Positions 8,461 to 15,908 of a DNA stretch of 32,693 nucleotides are shown here, one piece after another (the first letter of the stretch is position 1; each line of letters begins with the position of its first letter). The stretch is from Bacillota bacterium. GTDB taxonomy: Bacteria; Bacillota; DTU030; DUMP01. The stretch spans positions 1-32,693 of the forward strand of contig JASKKP010000025.1 in NCBI GenBank assembly GCA_030154105.1. The letters run 5' to 3'. The notes beneath the pieces are model-generated. The model did not search any database, was not told the origin of the DNA, and was given only the letters and a program-made list of their open reading frames with translations. Both the position numbers and the translations under genes were made by a program.

Positions 8461-8554
8461 GGTAAGCCTACCTAATTTAGGGATGGAAACTTCTTACTCA
8501 CAGCGGTTAGGGCTTTAGCCCAGACTTAGCCTACCTATCCTATAAGGATTGCCG
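8461..8554 (+). CRISPR. Two degenerate CRISPR-like repeats with one spacer
   Basis: Unit 1 (8461-8490, 30 bases) contains AGCCTACCTA and ends in ATGGAAAC. This recalls I-B repeats of thermophilic Firmicutes, which carry AGCCTACCTA and end in ATTGAAAC. Unit 2 (about 8522-8554) contains AGCCTACCTA, then TATAAGGATTG, with a changed 3' end. The AGCC starts are 63 bases apart, a normal repeat-plus-spacer period. The spacer (about 8491-8523) begins TTCTTACTCACAGC and holds a small inverted repeat, GGGCTTTAGCCC. Both repeats are clearly diverged from each other. Confidence 0.55.
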
Positions 8555-8568
8555 ATTCGCCTTTACTT

Positions 8569-8612
8569 CGGGAGCATGTGCCTCAGCAGCAAAAACACGC
8601 TCCCGTTTTTCT
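8569..8612 (+). terminator. Intrinsic terminator of the small RNA
   Basis: Seven-base perfect stem CGGGAGC (8569-8575) with GCTCCCG (8599-8605), extended by GTG/CAC, followed by TTTTTCTT. The U tract is on the plus-strand RNA, so it ends the rightward transcript and not the leftward HIRAN gene. Confidence 0.75.
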
Positions 8613-8619
8613 TATCTAT

Positions 8620-9387
8620 CTATTGCGTATCATTATCGGTCTTTCTTCCGGTAAAGTAGTTGATCGGCTTTTCTCCCCTTTCAGAATGGGTCATCGTGAT
8701 GCTGCAGAAAACCGCCGATTCCGCTGTTACATGTCGTAACGCCCCAACTGAAGGGTCATTAAGCTCAATGCGGATATTCACCCGCTGGTCGGGCGGGTAG
8801 GTGTCGCCGAGGATGCAGGTGATGCAGGCGGAGGCGTGGGCGCCGGCGGCGAGGCGCGGGGCAAGAGCGGCGGCCAAGGTACTGCGCAGGTAGCCGATGC
8901 TCTGGCCTCCCGGGCCGAAGACGTGGATGGCATTGGGGTCAAAAGGGTTGCCGGGCTCCGGCAGGAGAAGGAGGGGATCGCCTTCCTTAAGCTTCTTCGC
9001 CCTTTCCCAACGCGCGCCGTGACTCAGCCCGACCACGCGCGTGGCAAAGGAAGCGGCACGGGTGAAGTAGTCGTAGACCTCGCCGACCTTAAGCCCGAGA
9101 AGCGCGCCCCACACCAGGTCAAGCGGGCGCTGGTTTTCCCAGGGGAAAGCATTGTGGTAATCCTCGGCAAAGGCATTGAGGAGAATATCCTCGCCGAGCG
9201 TAGCCTTAAGAAGCTGCAGGTGGCGCGCCTGCCAGCGTTCCACCTGGCGCAGCTCCCACAAGGCCGCAGCCATGACGCCACGGCGCATCATGGCGACAGC
9301 TTTTATAAGGTGCGCCAGATCGAAGTCTGTATCTTCCCACCCCTCTAGGAAGCCTTGCTCCAAGAGGTGGATCAGCAACTTTTGCAT
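8620..9387 (-). CDS. HIRAN-domain protein
   Basis: A 255-residue cytoplasmic protein. The C-terminal half (about 115-210) is a HIRAN domain: RVVGLSHGARWE, then PEPGNPFDPNAIHVF and GQSIGYL, which are the family's signature strands. HIRAN domains are known to bind DNA ends in fork-remodelling proteins; no helicase or nuclease domain is fused here. The N-terminal 110 residues are helical and of unknown role. ATG 9387 follows AAAGGAGTG at good spacing; the frame is open up to 9528, but that part has no ribosome site and lies in a structured leader. It runs toward the cas locus. A DNA repair or defence link is conjecture from location. Confidence 0.8.
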   Translation of the reverse strand: MQKLLIHLLEQGFLEGWEDTDFDLAHLIKAVAMMRRGVMAAALWELRQVERWQARHLQLLKATLGEDILLNAFAEDYHNAFPWENQRPLDLVWGALLGLKVGEVYDYFTRAASFATRVVGLSHGARWERAKKLKEGDPLLLLPEPGNPFDPNAIHVFGPGGQSIGYLRSTLAAALAPRLAAGAHASACITCILGDTYPPDQRVNIRIELNDPSVGALRHVTAESAVFCSITMTHSERGEKPINYFTGRKTDNDTQ

Positions 9388-9594
9388 GATAGCACTCCTT
9401 TCGAAAATGAATTTCCTCCCCGTTGTTTTGGCGCCGTGCAAGCCCCCAGGCCACACGTTTTCGTCTCTCTTTCCGCCCATCGGTTGCCTCTCAGAAGGCC
9501 GCCGTTCGTCTTTCTTGCTTAAAATCATAGCAAAGGTACCCCGTCATCTACGGACGGGGTTCGCTTTTCTTGGGAAAAAATTTTTGGCAGATGC
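9388..9594 (-). other. Long leader upstream of the HIRAN gene
   Basis: About 200 bases without a supported gene. It contains a perfect 8-base hairpin, ACCCCGTC/GACGGGGT (9538-9560), and on the minus strand G-rich and GA-rich segments with possible short stems. The frame of the HIRAN gene is open through part of it but shows no start signal. I could not match it to a known RNA class. Confidence 0.3.
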
Positions 9595-9623
9595 TTGACG
9601 AAGCGGGGCGTGCGCTGTATCGT
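9595..9623 (+). promoter_or_regulatory. Promoter of the arsR-type gene
   Basis: -35 TTGACG (9595-9600), 17-base spacer, -10 TATCGT (9618-9623). Transcription would start near 9630, right at the tandem GGATAT repeats. Confidence 0.65.
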
Positions 9624-9630
9624 ATTATTT

Positions 9631-9662
9631 GGATATCTGGATATATGGATATTAGGATACCG
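9631..9662 (+). repeat. Four 8-bp tandem GGATAT-type repeats
   Basis: Successive 8-base units GGATATCT, GGATATAT, GGATATTA and GGATACCG lie directly after the -10 box and before the ArsR start. Their position fits a binding site for the ArsR repressor, but no long inverted repeat, which ArsR proteins usually prefer, is present. Confidence 0.5.
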
Positions 9663-9680
9663 GGAAATGGGGGCTGGTAA

Positions 9681-10031
9681 TTGCTGGACGAAAACAGGCG
9701 CAAACGTTACGAAGAAAAAGCCGAGTTGCTTAAGGCTCTGGGGCATCCGGTCCGGCTTTGCATCGTCACGAATCTCTTGGACCGCGCCTGTAGTGTCGGG
9801 CACATGCAGGATTGTTTGGGGCTCCCGCAGTCAACGGTCTCCCAGCATTTGGCTACGCTGCGCGCACGGGGGATCATTCGCGGGGAGCGCCAAGGGGCGG
9901 AGGTGGTGTACCGCGTGGTAAGCCGGGAGGCGGCCGACATTGTGCGGGTACTCTTTCCCGAAGGCGACGATCTTACCCGCAGCGTAGAAGGAACCAGCGA
10001 GCAGAAAGAAGCCGAAGCTGGCCGCCCCTGA
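9681..10031 (+). CDS. ArsR-family transcriptional regulator
   Basis: A 116-residue winged-helix repressor. The DNA-binding core is clear: LKALGHPVRLCIV (about 18-29), recognition helix region PQSTVSQHLATLRARGII (49-66) and wing GAEVVYRV. The metal-binding ELCVCDL motif of ArsR/SmtB is absent; Cys27, Cys37 and Cys45 are present instead. Some ArsR members (SqrR, BigR) sense persulfides through cysteine pairs, and the downstream genes are sulfur-transfer proteins, so a sulfane-sulfur sensor is a reasonable inference. TTG 9681 is the only early start and has just a weak GGGGG site. The next gene begins 105 bases later. Confidence 0.85.
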   Translation: MLDENRRKRYEEKAELLKALGHPVRLCIVTNLLDRACSVGHMQDCLGLPQSTVSQHLATLRARGIIRGERQGAEVVYRVVSREAADIVRVLFPEGDDLTRSVEGTSEQKEAEAGRP

Positions 10032-10136
10032 GCATCGCCGGCCGGCGAGAGCTCGAACGTGATTAAGCTTGAACGCTTTTATATGGTCTCGGTTGATGAT
10101 GCGCCTTAAGGAAGCTTTTACGAAAGGAGCAGGAAG

Positions 10137-11807
10137 ATGGGTAAAAAATTGGTTGTTATCGGCGGCGTAGCCGCAGGAACCAAAGCTGCGGCCAAGGCGA
10201 AACGGGAACACCCGGATTGGGAAGTTACGGTGCTGGAGAAAGGCAAGGATATCTCCTACGCCGGCTGCGGTCTACCCTATTACATTGGCGACGTGATCAA
10301 GGAACGCAAGGAAGTGGTGGTCAAGACCCCGGCCGAGCTCAAAGCCTGGCTGGGCATCGACGTACTCACCGAGCACGAAGCCCTCAAAGTAGACACGGCG
10401 GCCAAAGAGGTTACCGTCTTGGACAAAAAGACGGGTCAAACGAAGATCTTCCCCTATGACAAGCTCATCTTCGCCACCGGCGCCGAGCCGTTCGTGCCGC
10501 CCGTGCCGGGTATTGATCTCCCGCAGGTGTATACCGTGCGCGAGGTCGCCGACGCCGACGCCATCAGGGAACGCCTGGACAAAGGGCTCGTCCGCCGGGC
10601 CGTAGTGGTGGGCGGCGGCTTTATCGGGCTAGAAGTTGCTGAAAACCTGGTGCTTAGGGGTGTCCAGACCACCCTGGTTGAGCTTCTCGACCAGGTGCTT
10701 CCGGGCTTCGATCCCGAACTCGCCATCTTGGTGCAAAAGCACCTGGAAGAGCACGGCCTTACCGTCATCACCGGGGACAAAATCACTTCCTTCGTCGCCG
10801 ATGAAAGCGGCAACCTGAAGGCCGCCATAACACCGACGCGGGAGATTCCGTGCGACCTCGCCGTCTGGGCCACGGGCGTGCGGCCGAACACAAGGCTGGC
10901 CGCCGAAGCCGGTGTGGAGCTCGGGCCCACCAAGGCCATTAAAGTGAACGAATACATGGAGACGAATATCCCCGACGTGTACGCCGTTGGCGACTGCGCC
11001 GAAAACGTGCAGCTCATCACGGGCAAACCGGCCTGGATACCCATGGGCTCGACCGCCAACAAGATGGGCCGGGTGGCCGCGCTTAACCTGGACGGTGGGG
11101 CGGATAAGGACGCCCTCCGCGGCGTGGTCGGGACGACGGTGGTCAAGCTCTTCGACATTAAGGCGGGTAAAACCGGGCTTTCGGAGTCCATGGCGAGAAA
11201 AGAGGGCTACGATGTAGAAAGCGTGCTCGTCCCGGCCCACGACCGTGCTCACTATTATCCCGGAAGCCATTTGATCTTGGTAAAGCTCATCGCCGACAAG
11301 GCCAGCCACCGGGTTCTCGGCGGTCAGGTGGTCGGCGAGGGCGTCATCGACAAGCCGATCGATGTTCTGGCCACGGCCATCACCCTGGGCGCCAAGGTAG
11401 AAGACCTGGCGAAGCTGGACCTGGCCTACGCGCCACCCTTCTCCACCGCCATGCCGCCGGTGGTGACGGCGGCCAACGTGCTCCTTAATAAACTCACCGG
11501 GCGCCTGAACGGGATCAAACCCCAGGAGCTCAAGGCCCGCCTGGACGCCGGCGAAGGCGACCTGGAAATCGTCGATGTGCGCAAAGACGAAGAAGTCCTT
11601 TTGGGCAAAATCCCCGGTGCGAAGCACATCGTCCTGGATGAAATCGAGGCGCGGGCGGACGAGATCGACCGGAATAAGGAAGTCGTTCTCGTATGCAAGG
11701 TGGGCCTGCGCGGGTACCTGGCGGCCCTCAAGCTTAAAGCGAAGGGCTTCCCGCGGGTTACGGTGCTCGAGGGCGGCATGACGGCCTGGCCTTATGCAAC
11801 GGAATAA
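10137..11807 (+). CDS. CoA-disulfide/persulfide reductase with rhodanese domain
   Basis: A 556-residue flavoprotein of the pyridine nucleotide-disulfide oxidoreductase family. FAD binding is shown by VVIGGVAAG (6-14), the active Cys44 in YAGCGLPYYIGD, a second nucleotide fold VVVGGGFIGLE (about 160-170) and the TNIPDVYAVGDCAE FAD motif. A C-terminal rhodanese domain (about 460-556) has Cys520 in VCKVGLRG. The single-Cys CoADR with a rhodanese tail matches known NAD(P)H-dependent CoA-disulfide, persulfide and polysulfide reductases. ATG 10137 has AAAGGAG at ideal spacing. It leads a set with TusA- and DsrE-like genes, which points to reduction and trafficking of sulfane sulfur in the cytoplasm. 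Confidence 0.92.
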   Translation: MGKKLVVIGGVAAGTKAAAKAKREHPDWEVTVLEKGKDISYAGCGLPYYIGDVIKERKEVVVKTPAELKAWLGIDVLTEHEALKVDTAAKEVTVLDKKTGQTKIFPYDKLIFATGAEPFVPPVPGIDLPQVYTVREVADADAIRERLDKGLVRRAVVVGGGFIGLEVAENLVLRGVQTTLVELLDQVLPGFDPELAILVQKHLEEHGLTVITGDKITSFVADESGNLKAAITPTREIPCDLAVWATGVRPNTRLAAEAGVELGPTKAIKVNEYMETNIPDVYAVGDCAENVQLITGKPAWIPMGSTANKMGRVAALNLDGGADKDALRGVVGTTVVKLFDIKAGKTGLSESMARKEGYDVESVLVPAHDRAHYYPGSHLILVKLIADKASHRVLGGQVVGEGVIDKPIDVLATAITLGAKVEDLAKLDLAYAPPFSTAMPPVVTAANVLLNKLTGRLNGIKPQELKARLDAGEGDLEIVDVRKDEEVLLGKIPGAKHIVLDEIEARADEIDRNKEVVLVCKVGLRGYLAALKLKAKGFPRVTVLEGGMTAWPYATE

Positions 11808-11826
11808 GATGTCGGGAGGAAGAAAC

Positions 11827-12051
11827 ATGGCGGAGAAGTACGTGAATGCGCGGGGCCTGCAGTGCCCAGGCCCCATCGTGCAGCTTTTCCAGGCGGCCAA
11901 GGAAGCTCAAGCCGGTGACATCCTGGTGGTAGAAGCCACCGACGGCGGTTTTAAGAAAGACGTAGTCGCCTGGTGCAAAAAGACGGGCAACGAGCTTCTC
12001 TCCCTGGAGGACGACGCCGGCGTTCTGCGGGCCCGCATCAAGAAGGCCTAG
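11827..12051 (+). CDS. TusA-like sulfur carrier protein
   Basis: A 74-residue TusA/SirA-family protein that carries sulfur as a persulfide on Cys13 of the conserved CPGP motif (ARGLQCPGPIVQ). A second cysteine lies in VVAWCKKTGN. ATG 11827 sits behind GGGAGGAAG; a longer frame from 11794 would overlap the previous gene. It sits between the persulfide reductase and the DsrE-like gene, and the DsrE gene starts 12 bases after its stop, so the three are probably co-transcribed. Exact sulfur acceptor unknown. Confidence 0.92.
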   Translation: MAEKYVNARGLQCPGPIVQLFQAAKEAQAGDILVVEATDGGFKKDVVAWCKKTGNELLSLEDDAGVLRARIKKA

Positions 12052-12063
12052 GGAGGTGAGGTC

Positions 12064-12543
12064 ATGCGGGAAGACAAGAAAACCATCATCGTCTTCTCCG
12101 GCGACCTGGATAAAGCCATGGCCGCCTTCATCATCGCCAACGGCGCCGCGGCCATGGGCAACGAGGTGACCATGTTCTTCACCTTCTGGGGCCTGAACAT
12201 CCTGCGCAAGGCCAAGGGCGCGAAGGTAAAGAAGACTTTTCTGGAGAAGCTCTTCGGCTGGATGATGCCACGCGGGCCGGAGAAGCTGGGTCTCTCCAAG
12301 ATGAACTTTTGCGGCCTTGGGCCCCGGATGATGAAGCTCATGATGCGCCAGAAAAACGTGAATACCCTGCCCGAGCTCATCGAACAGGCCAGAGCGCTGG
12401 GGGTCAAAATCATCGCCTGCTCCATGTCCATGGACATCATGGGCATCCACCCCGAAGAGCTCATTGACGGGATTGAGTACGCCGGCGTAGCCTCCTACCT
12501 CGGCGAGGCCGATGAGGCGAACGTGAACCTCTTTATCGCCTAG
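12064..12543 (+). CDS. DsrE/DsrF-like family protein
   Basis: A 159-residue DsrE-superfamily protein of the DsrE3A-like type, often annotated as peroxiredoxin-family. Features are IIVFSGDLDKAMAAFIIANGAAAMG (about 8-32), the aromatic FFTFWGLN, and a Cys in KIIACSMSMDIMGI (about 119) that matches the sulfur-binding cysteine of the family. A middle segment rich in Met, Lys and Phe is common in this group. It likely exchanges persulfide sulfur with the neighbouring TusA. GGGAGGTGAGGTC precedes ATG 12064. A strong terminator follows directly. Confidence 0.9.
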   Translation: MREDKKTIIVFSGDLDKAMAAFIIANGAAAMGNEVTMFFTFWGLNILRKAKGAKVKKTFLEKLFGWMMPRGPEKLGLSKMNFCGLGPRMMKLMMRQKNVNTLPELIEQARALGVKIIACSMSMDIMGIHPEELIDGIEYAGVASYLGEADEANVNLFIA

Positions 12544-12544
12544 C

Positions 12545-12598
12545 TAAAAAAAGACCCCGGACTTCCCCGCAGGGAAAGGCCCGGGGTCTTTTATTTTT
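12545..12598. terminator. Bidirectional intrinsic terminator
   Basis: Perfect 12-base stem AAAAGACCCCGG with CCGGGGTCTTTT, flanked by A on the left and TTATTTTT on the right, so it can end both the rightward dsrE transcript and the leftward amidohydrolase transcript that converge here. Confidence 0.9.
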
Positions 12599-12605
12599 CA
12601 TTCGC

Positions 12606-14264
12606 CTAGAGGCCTTGCCGGTGTACCACCCGCCCGGCGGAGATGGTGAGGCGGACGTCGTTGGCGCGCGTCACTTCCTCCGGAGCGGCCGTATAGTCAC
12701 CGGCGAAAGCAGTAAGATCCGCCAAGTAGCCGGGGGCCAGGCGGCCGCGCTCGCCTTCGGCGTGGGCCACATAGGCGGCGCCTTGAGTGAAGAGGCTGAG
12801 GGCCACAAGGGGCGAAAGCTTTTCCTCCGGGAGCCAGCCGCCCTCCGGGTTCCCAGAGAGGTCGGTGCGGGTGATGGCAGCGTGAAGGCCGAGAAGGGGA
12901 TCTAAAGGTTCTACAGGGCAGTCGGAGCCGCCGGCCAAGTGAATCCCCCTCTCCAGCATGGACTTCCAGGCATAGCTGGTGCGCGCCCGCTCTCTCCCCA
13001 CCCGGTTTTCCACCATAGGCCAATCGGAGGCGACGAAACGCGGCTGTACGTCGCCGGCCACGCCCAGCTCCCGCATTTTCTCCCAGAGGGACGGGTTCAT
13101 GATCTGGCAGTGCACCAAGCGGTGGCGCGCGTCCGGGCGCGGGTACTTGGCCTGGGCCTCTTCAATGGCTTCCAGGGCCAGGCGGGCCGCCCGGTCGCCG
13201 ATGACGTGGACCGCCACCTGAAAGCCGGCCCTGTGCGCGAGCTCTACCATTGCTTTAAGCTCGCCTTCGTCAAAATTCATAAGCCCGCGATCGCCCGGGG
13301 CATCGCTGTACGCGTCCTCCAGCGCCGCCGTCCGCGCGCCCAGAGAACCGTCGGCGACAATCTTGATTGGGCCCAGGCGGATGAGCTCCGAGGGAGGTTG
13401 CCAGGCCGCCACCTCGGCCAGCAGGCTTTCCAGCTCCGCCAGGGAGCCCACAAGGAGTTCCATCCTGACCCTAAGAGGCAGTTTGCCGCGCGCGACCAGA
13501 GCCGCGTAGGCGCCTGCCGCCCGCGCGAAATTCCCGCTATAGCCGAGGTCGTCCGAGTGGACTTCGGTAAGCCCGGCTTGCACAGCCCGGGCCGCGGCCA
13601 GGGCCAGAGCGTCCTCCAGGTCTGAAGGCCCGGCAGGCGGAACGGCCCGCTGCACCAGGCCAATGGCTCCGAGCTCAAAGATAACGCCGGTAAGCTCGCC
13701 GTGCTCGTCCCGCTGAAGCTGCCCGCCTTCCGGATCGGGTGTGGCCGCGGTCAGGCCGGCGGCCTCCAGGCCCTTGCGATTGAGGACCGCCGCGTGCCCG
13801 CATACGCGGGAAAGCAGCATGGGGTTTTCCGGCGCGATGCCGTCCAAGTCTTCCTTTCTGGGCAGGCGCTTCTCGGCCAGAAGGTTTTGGTCCCAGCCGC
13901 GCCCCAGCACCCAGCGGCCGGGAGGAATTTGCCGGCTGCTCACGAAGTCCGCCACGCGCCGGCGAAGTTCGGCAATCGAACGCACCCCAAGAAGATCTAC
14001 CTGGTTCAGGGCGAACCCGTAGGCCAGAAGGTGCAGGTGTGTATCGGTAAGACCGGGAACCACCGTAAGGCCGGCGGCATCGATGACCTCAGTTCGCGCT
14101 CCAACGTAGTCTCGGACTTCATCCTCACACCCTACCGCCACAATACTGTCGCCTTTAACGGCCACCGCCTGGGCCTCCGGCCGCTCCGGTACTAAAGTGA
14201 GAACACGTGCGCCTTTAATTACCAAGTCCGCTTCCATAAGAAGGGGTGCTGGCCGGGCCAACAC
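12606..14264 (-). CDS. YtcJ-like amidohydrolase (Amidohydro_3 family)
   Basis: A metal-dependent hydrolase of about 552 residues. Seen: the N-terminal metal motif GLTDTHLHLLAYG, a carbamylated-lysine-region segment IKIVADGSLGARTA, VAVHVIGDRA, RHRLVHCQI, and the Asp motif LAGGSDCPVEPLDPL, all in family order. Members hydrolyse amide or related bonds; the substrate of this one is not known. I place the start at GTG 14264, eight bases after AGGAGG; GTG 14273 and ATG 14237 are alternatives. It begins 28 bases after the stop of the lysine-riboswitch-controlled permease and is probably transcribed with it. A nitrogen compound related to lysine is therefore a possible substrate, by inference only. 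Confidence 0.88.
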   Translation of the reverse strand: MLARPAPLLMEADLVIKGARVLTLVPERPEAQAVAVKGDSIVAVGCEDEVRDYVGARTEVIDAAGLTVVPGLTDTHLHLLAYGFALNQVDLLGVRSIAELRRRVADFVSSRQIPPGRWVLGRGWDQNLLAEKRLPRKEDLDGIAPENPMLLSRVCGHAAVLNRKGLEAAGLTAATPDPEGGQLQRDEHGELTGVIFELGAIGLVQRAVPPAGPSDLEDALALAAARAVQAGLTEVHSDDLGYSGNFARAAGAYAALVARGKLPLRVRMELLVGSLAELESLLAEVAAWQPPSELIRLGPIKIVADGSLGARTAALEDAYSDAPGDRGLMNFDEGELKAMVELAHRAGFQVAVHVIGDRAARLALEAIEEAQAKYPRPDARHRLVHCQIMNPSLWEKMRELGVAGDVQPRFVASDWPMVENRVGRERARTSYAWKSMLERGIHLAGGSDCPVEPLDPLLGLHAAITRTDLSGNPEGGWLPEEKLSPLVALSLFTQGAAYVAHAEGERGRLAPGYLADLTAFAGDYTAAPEEVTRANDVRLTISAGRVVHRQGL

Positions 14265-14291
14265 CCCGCACACCTCCTCGCGCTAAATCCA

Positions 14292-15677
14292 TTATTCACG
14301 TCCCGCCGCCGTCCCCGCCGCCGTGAGGCGCGCTTCCCGCCGCGCCTGCGCCGCCTTGAACCAATAGTAGGCCGGCACGCCCAGCGCCGGAATCACCAGG
14401 CCGAAAAGCGACGAGCGCGGGTCTTCGATAAGGCAGTTGATGAGAAGGAAAAGCGAAGTGAGCACGGATAGGGCAGGCACCACCGGATAGCCCCATACCT
14501 TATAAGGCCGCGGAAGGTCCGGGTATTTGCGCCTAAGGATAAAGACCGAAACGATGGTGAGCGTATAGAACACCCATCCGGCGAAGACTACCATGGTGGT
14601 GAGCTGCTGGAAGGTACCTGTGTAAAGCAGGATGATGGCTACCGCAGCGGAGGCAATAAGCGAAGGAATGGGGGTGCGGTACTCAGGGTGCACTTCGGCG
14701 AAGAGCGGGAAGAAAAGCCCATCCTTGGCCATGGCGTAATAAGTACGCGGGAAAACCAGGACGCAGCCGTTGGTGGAGCCGAAAATGGAAATGAGCGCGC
14801 CCAGGGTCACGAGCGAAGCGCCCCAAGGGCCAAAAATGAGCTTGGCCGCCGCCGCTGCCGGCTTGGCATCGGCGGCGATGGTGGCCGCCGGGAGCACCTT
14901 AAGGAGCGCAAAGTTGAACAGCACGTAGATGGTGGTCACCCCTCCGATGGCAATAAGGAGGGCGAGGGGCAGGTTCCGCTGCGGGTTTTTGATTTCTTCG
15001 GCGATGGTATTGACGTTGCTCCAGCCCTCGTAGGCCCAAAGAGAAGCAATGAGGGCCATGCCAAAGGAACTGAGAAGGCCTGTGCCGCCGGGAAAGACCG
15101 TCATGGGATTGTCGGCAGAGCCGAAGACCAGGCCCGCAACGATGATGATCACGATGGGCAGCAGTTTGGCTATCATAAGGACGTTCTGCACTTGGCCCCC
15201 AAGTTTTACCCCTAGGGCGTTGATAAAGGTGAGAAAGATGATGGTGCCGATGGCTAGGAGTTTAATGCCCAAGGGACTAAGGGGCACGATGGCACTGAAG
15301 TAAGTGGCAAAGGCCACCGCCAACGCGCTGATCGAACCGGAAGCCGATACGAAAAAGCTGGTCCACCCGCTCAGGAAGCCCATGAGCGGGCCGTAAGCCT
15401 CTCTGAGATAAACGTAGGCGCCGCCAGCCCGCGGGATCGCCGCACCCAGCTCGGCGTAGCAGAGGCCGGCGAGAAGCGTAATGATCCCCCCTGCCAGCCA
15501 GGCGAGGAGCGCCAGCCCCGGAGCCAGATGCGAACGCTGCAGCACGAAGGAACCCAGGAAAAAGATGCCCGAACCGATCATGATACCGGCAATGATCGAG
15601 ACGCCTTCCCAGAGCCCCAGCTCCCGCTTGAGCTCGGTCTTTAGGCTGGTAAGTTCGTCGATCTTGGAATTAGCCAC
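14292..15677 (-). CDS. APC-family amino acid permease, probably for lysine
   Basis: A 461-residue membrane protein with about 12 hydrophobic segments. The APC signature GIMIGSGIFFLGSFVL lies in the first membrane helix, and helices continue through YVYLREAYGPLMGFLSGWTSF and later AYEGWSNVNTIAEEI. The overall look is of the LAT/APC type. GTG 15677 follows GGGAGGAAAAAACC, a good ribosome site; upstream in-frame ATGs at 15695 and 15773 lack one. The long leader contains a lysine riboswitch, so import of lysine or a related cationic amino acid is predicted; sequence alone does not give the substrate. The amidohydrolase follows in the same direction. Confidence 0.88.
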   Translation of the reverse strand: MANSKIDELTSLKTELKRELGLWEGVSIIAGIMIGSGIFFLGSFVLQRSHLAPGLALLAWLAGGIITLLAGLCYAELGAAIPRAGGAYVYLREAYGPLMGFLSGWTSFFVSASGSISALAVAFATYFSAIVPLSPLGIKLLAIGTIIFLTFINALGVKLGGQVQNVLMIAKLLPIVIIIVAGLVFGSADNPMTVFPGGTGLLSSFGMALIASLWAYEGWSNVNTIAEEIKNPQRNLPLALLIAIGGVTTIYVLFNFALLKVLPAATIAADAKPAAAAAKLIFGPWGASLVTLGALISIFGSTNGCVLVFPRTYYAMAKDGLFFPLFAEVHPEYRTPIPSLIASAAVAIILLYTGTFQQLTTMVVFAGWVFYTLTIVSVFILRRKYPDLPRPYKVWGYPVVPALSVLTSLFLLINCLIEDPRSSLFGLVIPALGVPAYYWFKAAQARREARLTAAGTAAGRE

Positions 15678-15842
15678 GGTTTTTTCCTCCCTCATTTCAG
15701 TCCCAGTACTTTGCCCGATATACTTCTCCAAGCCCAGGAAATAAAGCCTGCCGCCAGCGTTTATAGGTTTCAAGACCCGTGAGACCGCGTTGCTACGCTA
15801 GCTCGTGCGCCTGGGGAAGCCCGGCGCAGCAGACACCCTAAG

Positions 15843-15872
15843 TGCAAGAAAAGCCAGGCAGACAGGCCTGGC
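15843..15872 (-). terminator. Attenuation terminator in the lysine leader
   Basis: On the minus strand a 7-base stem GCCAGGC/GCCTGGC is followed by TTTTCTTGC. It lies 36 bases beyond the aptamer and about 165 bases before the permease start, so it is the likely off-switch when lysine is bound. Confidence 0.75.
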
Positions 15873-15908
15873 CGTAGAGGCGCGTACAGCCCATCCCTCC
15901 TTCCCCTC

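Larger units (their letters stand above)
8460..8612 (+). ncRNA. Putative crRNA-like small RNA beside cas8b
   Basis: An RNA of about 150 bases is defined by the TATAAT at 8448, two degenerate repeats (8461-8490 and about 8522-8554) and an intrinsic terminator (8569-8612). No ORF with a ribosome site is seen. The layout resembles crRNA-like regulators such as CreA or CreR described next to cas genes: a promoter, a single spacer flanked by diverged repeats, and a terminator. That function is inference. A decayed short array is the simpler alternative. Confidence 0.5.

Noticed and set aside
9537-9572. Intrinsic terminator on the plus strand
   Set aside because: The 8-bp stem is perfect, but the following TCGCTTTTCTT is a weak tail and no rightward gene ends there.
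10629-11900. Long open frame on the minus strand (423 codons) opposite the persulfide reductase
   Set aside because: It is a shadow of the reductase gene in GC-rich DNA. It has no recognisable domain or ribosome site, while the plus-strand protein shows full family motifs.
11758-12450. Minus-strand open frame opposite the tusA/dsrE-like genes
   Set aside because: No start signal and low-complexity antisense composition; the plus strand holds clear genes.
12939-13625. Plus-strand open frame opposite the amidohydrolase
   Set aside because: Antisense shadow; the minus-strand amidohydrolase has all metal motifs.
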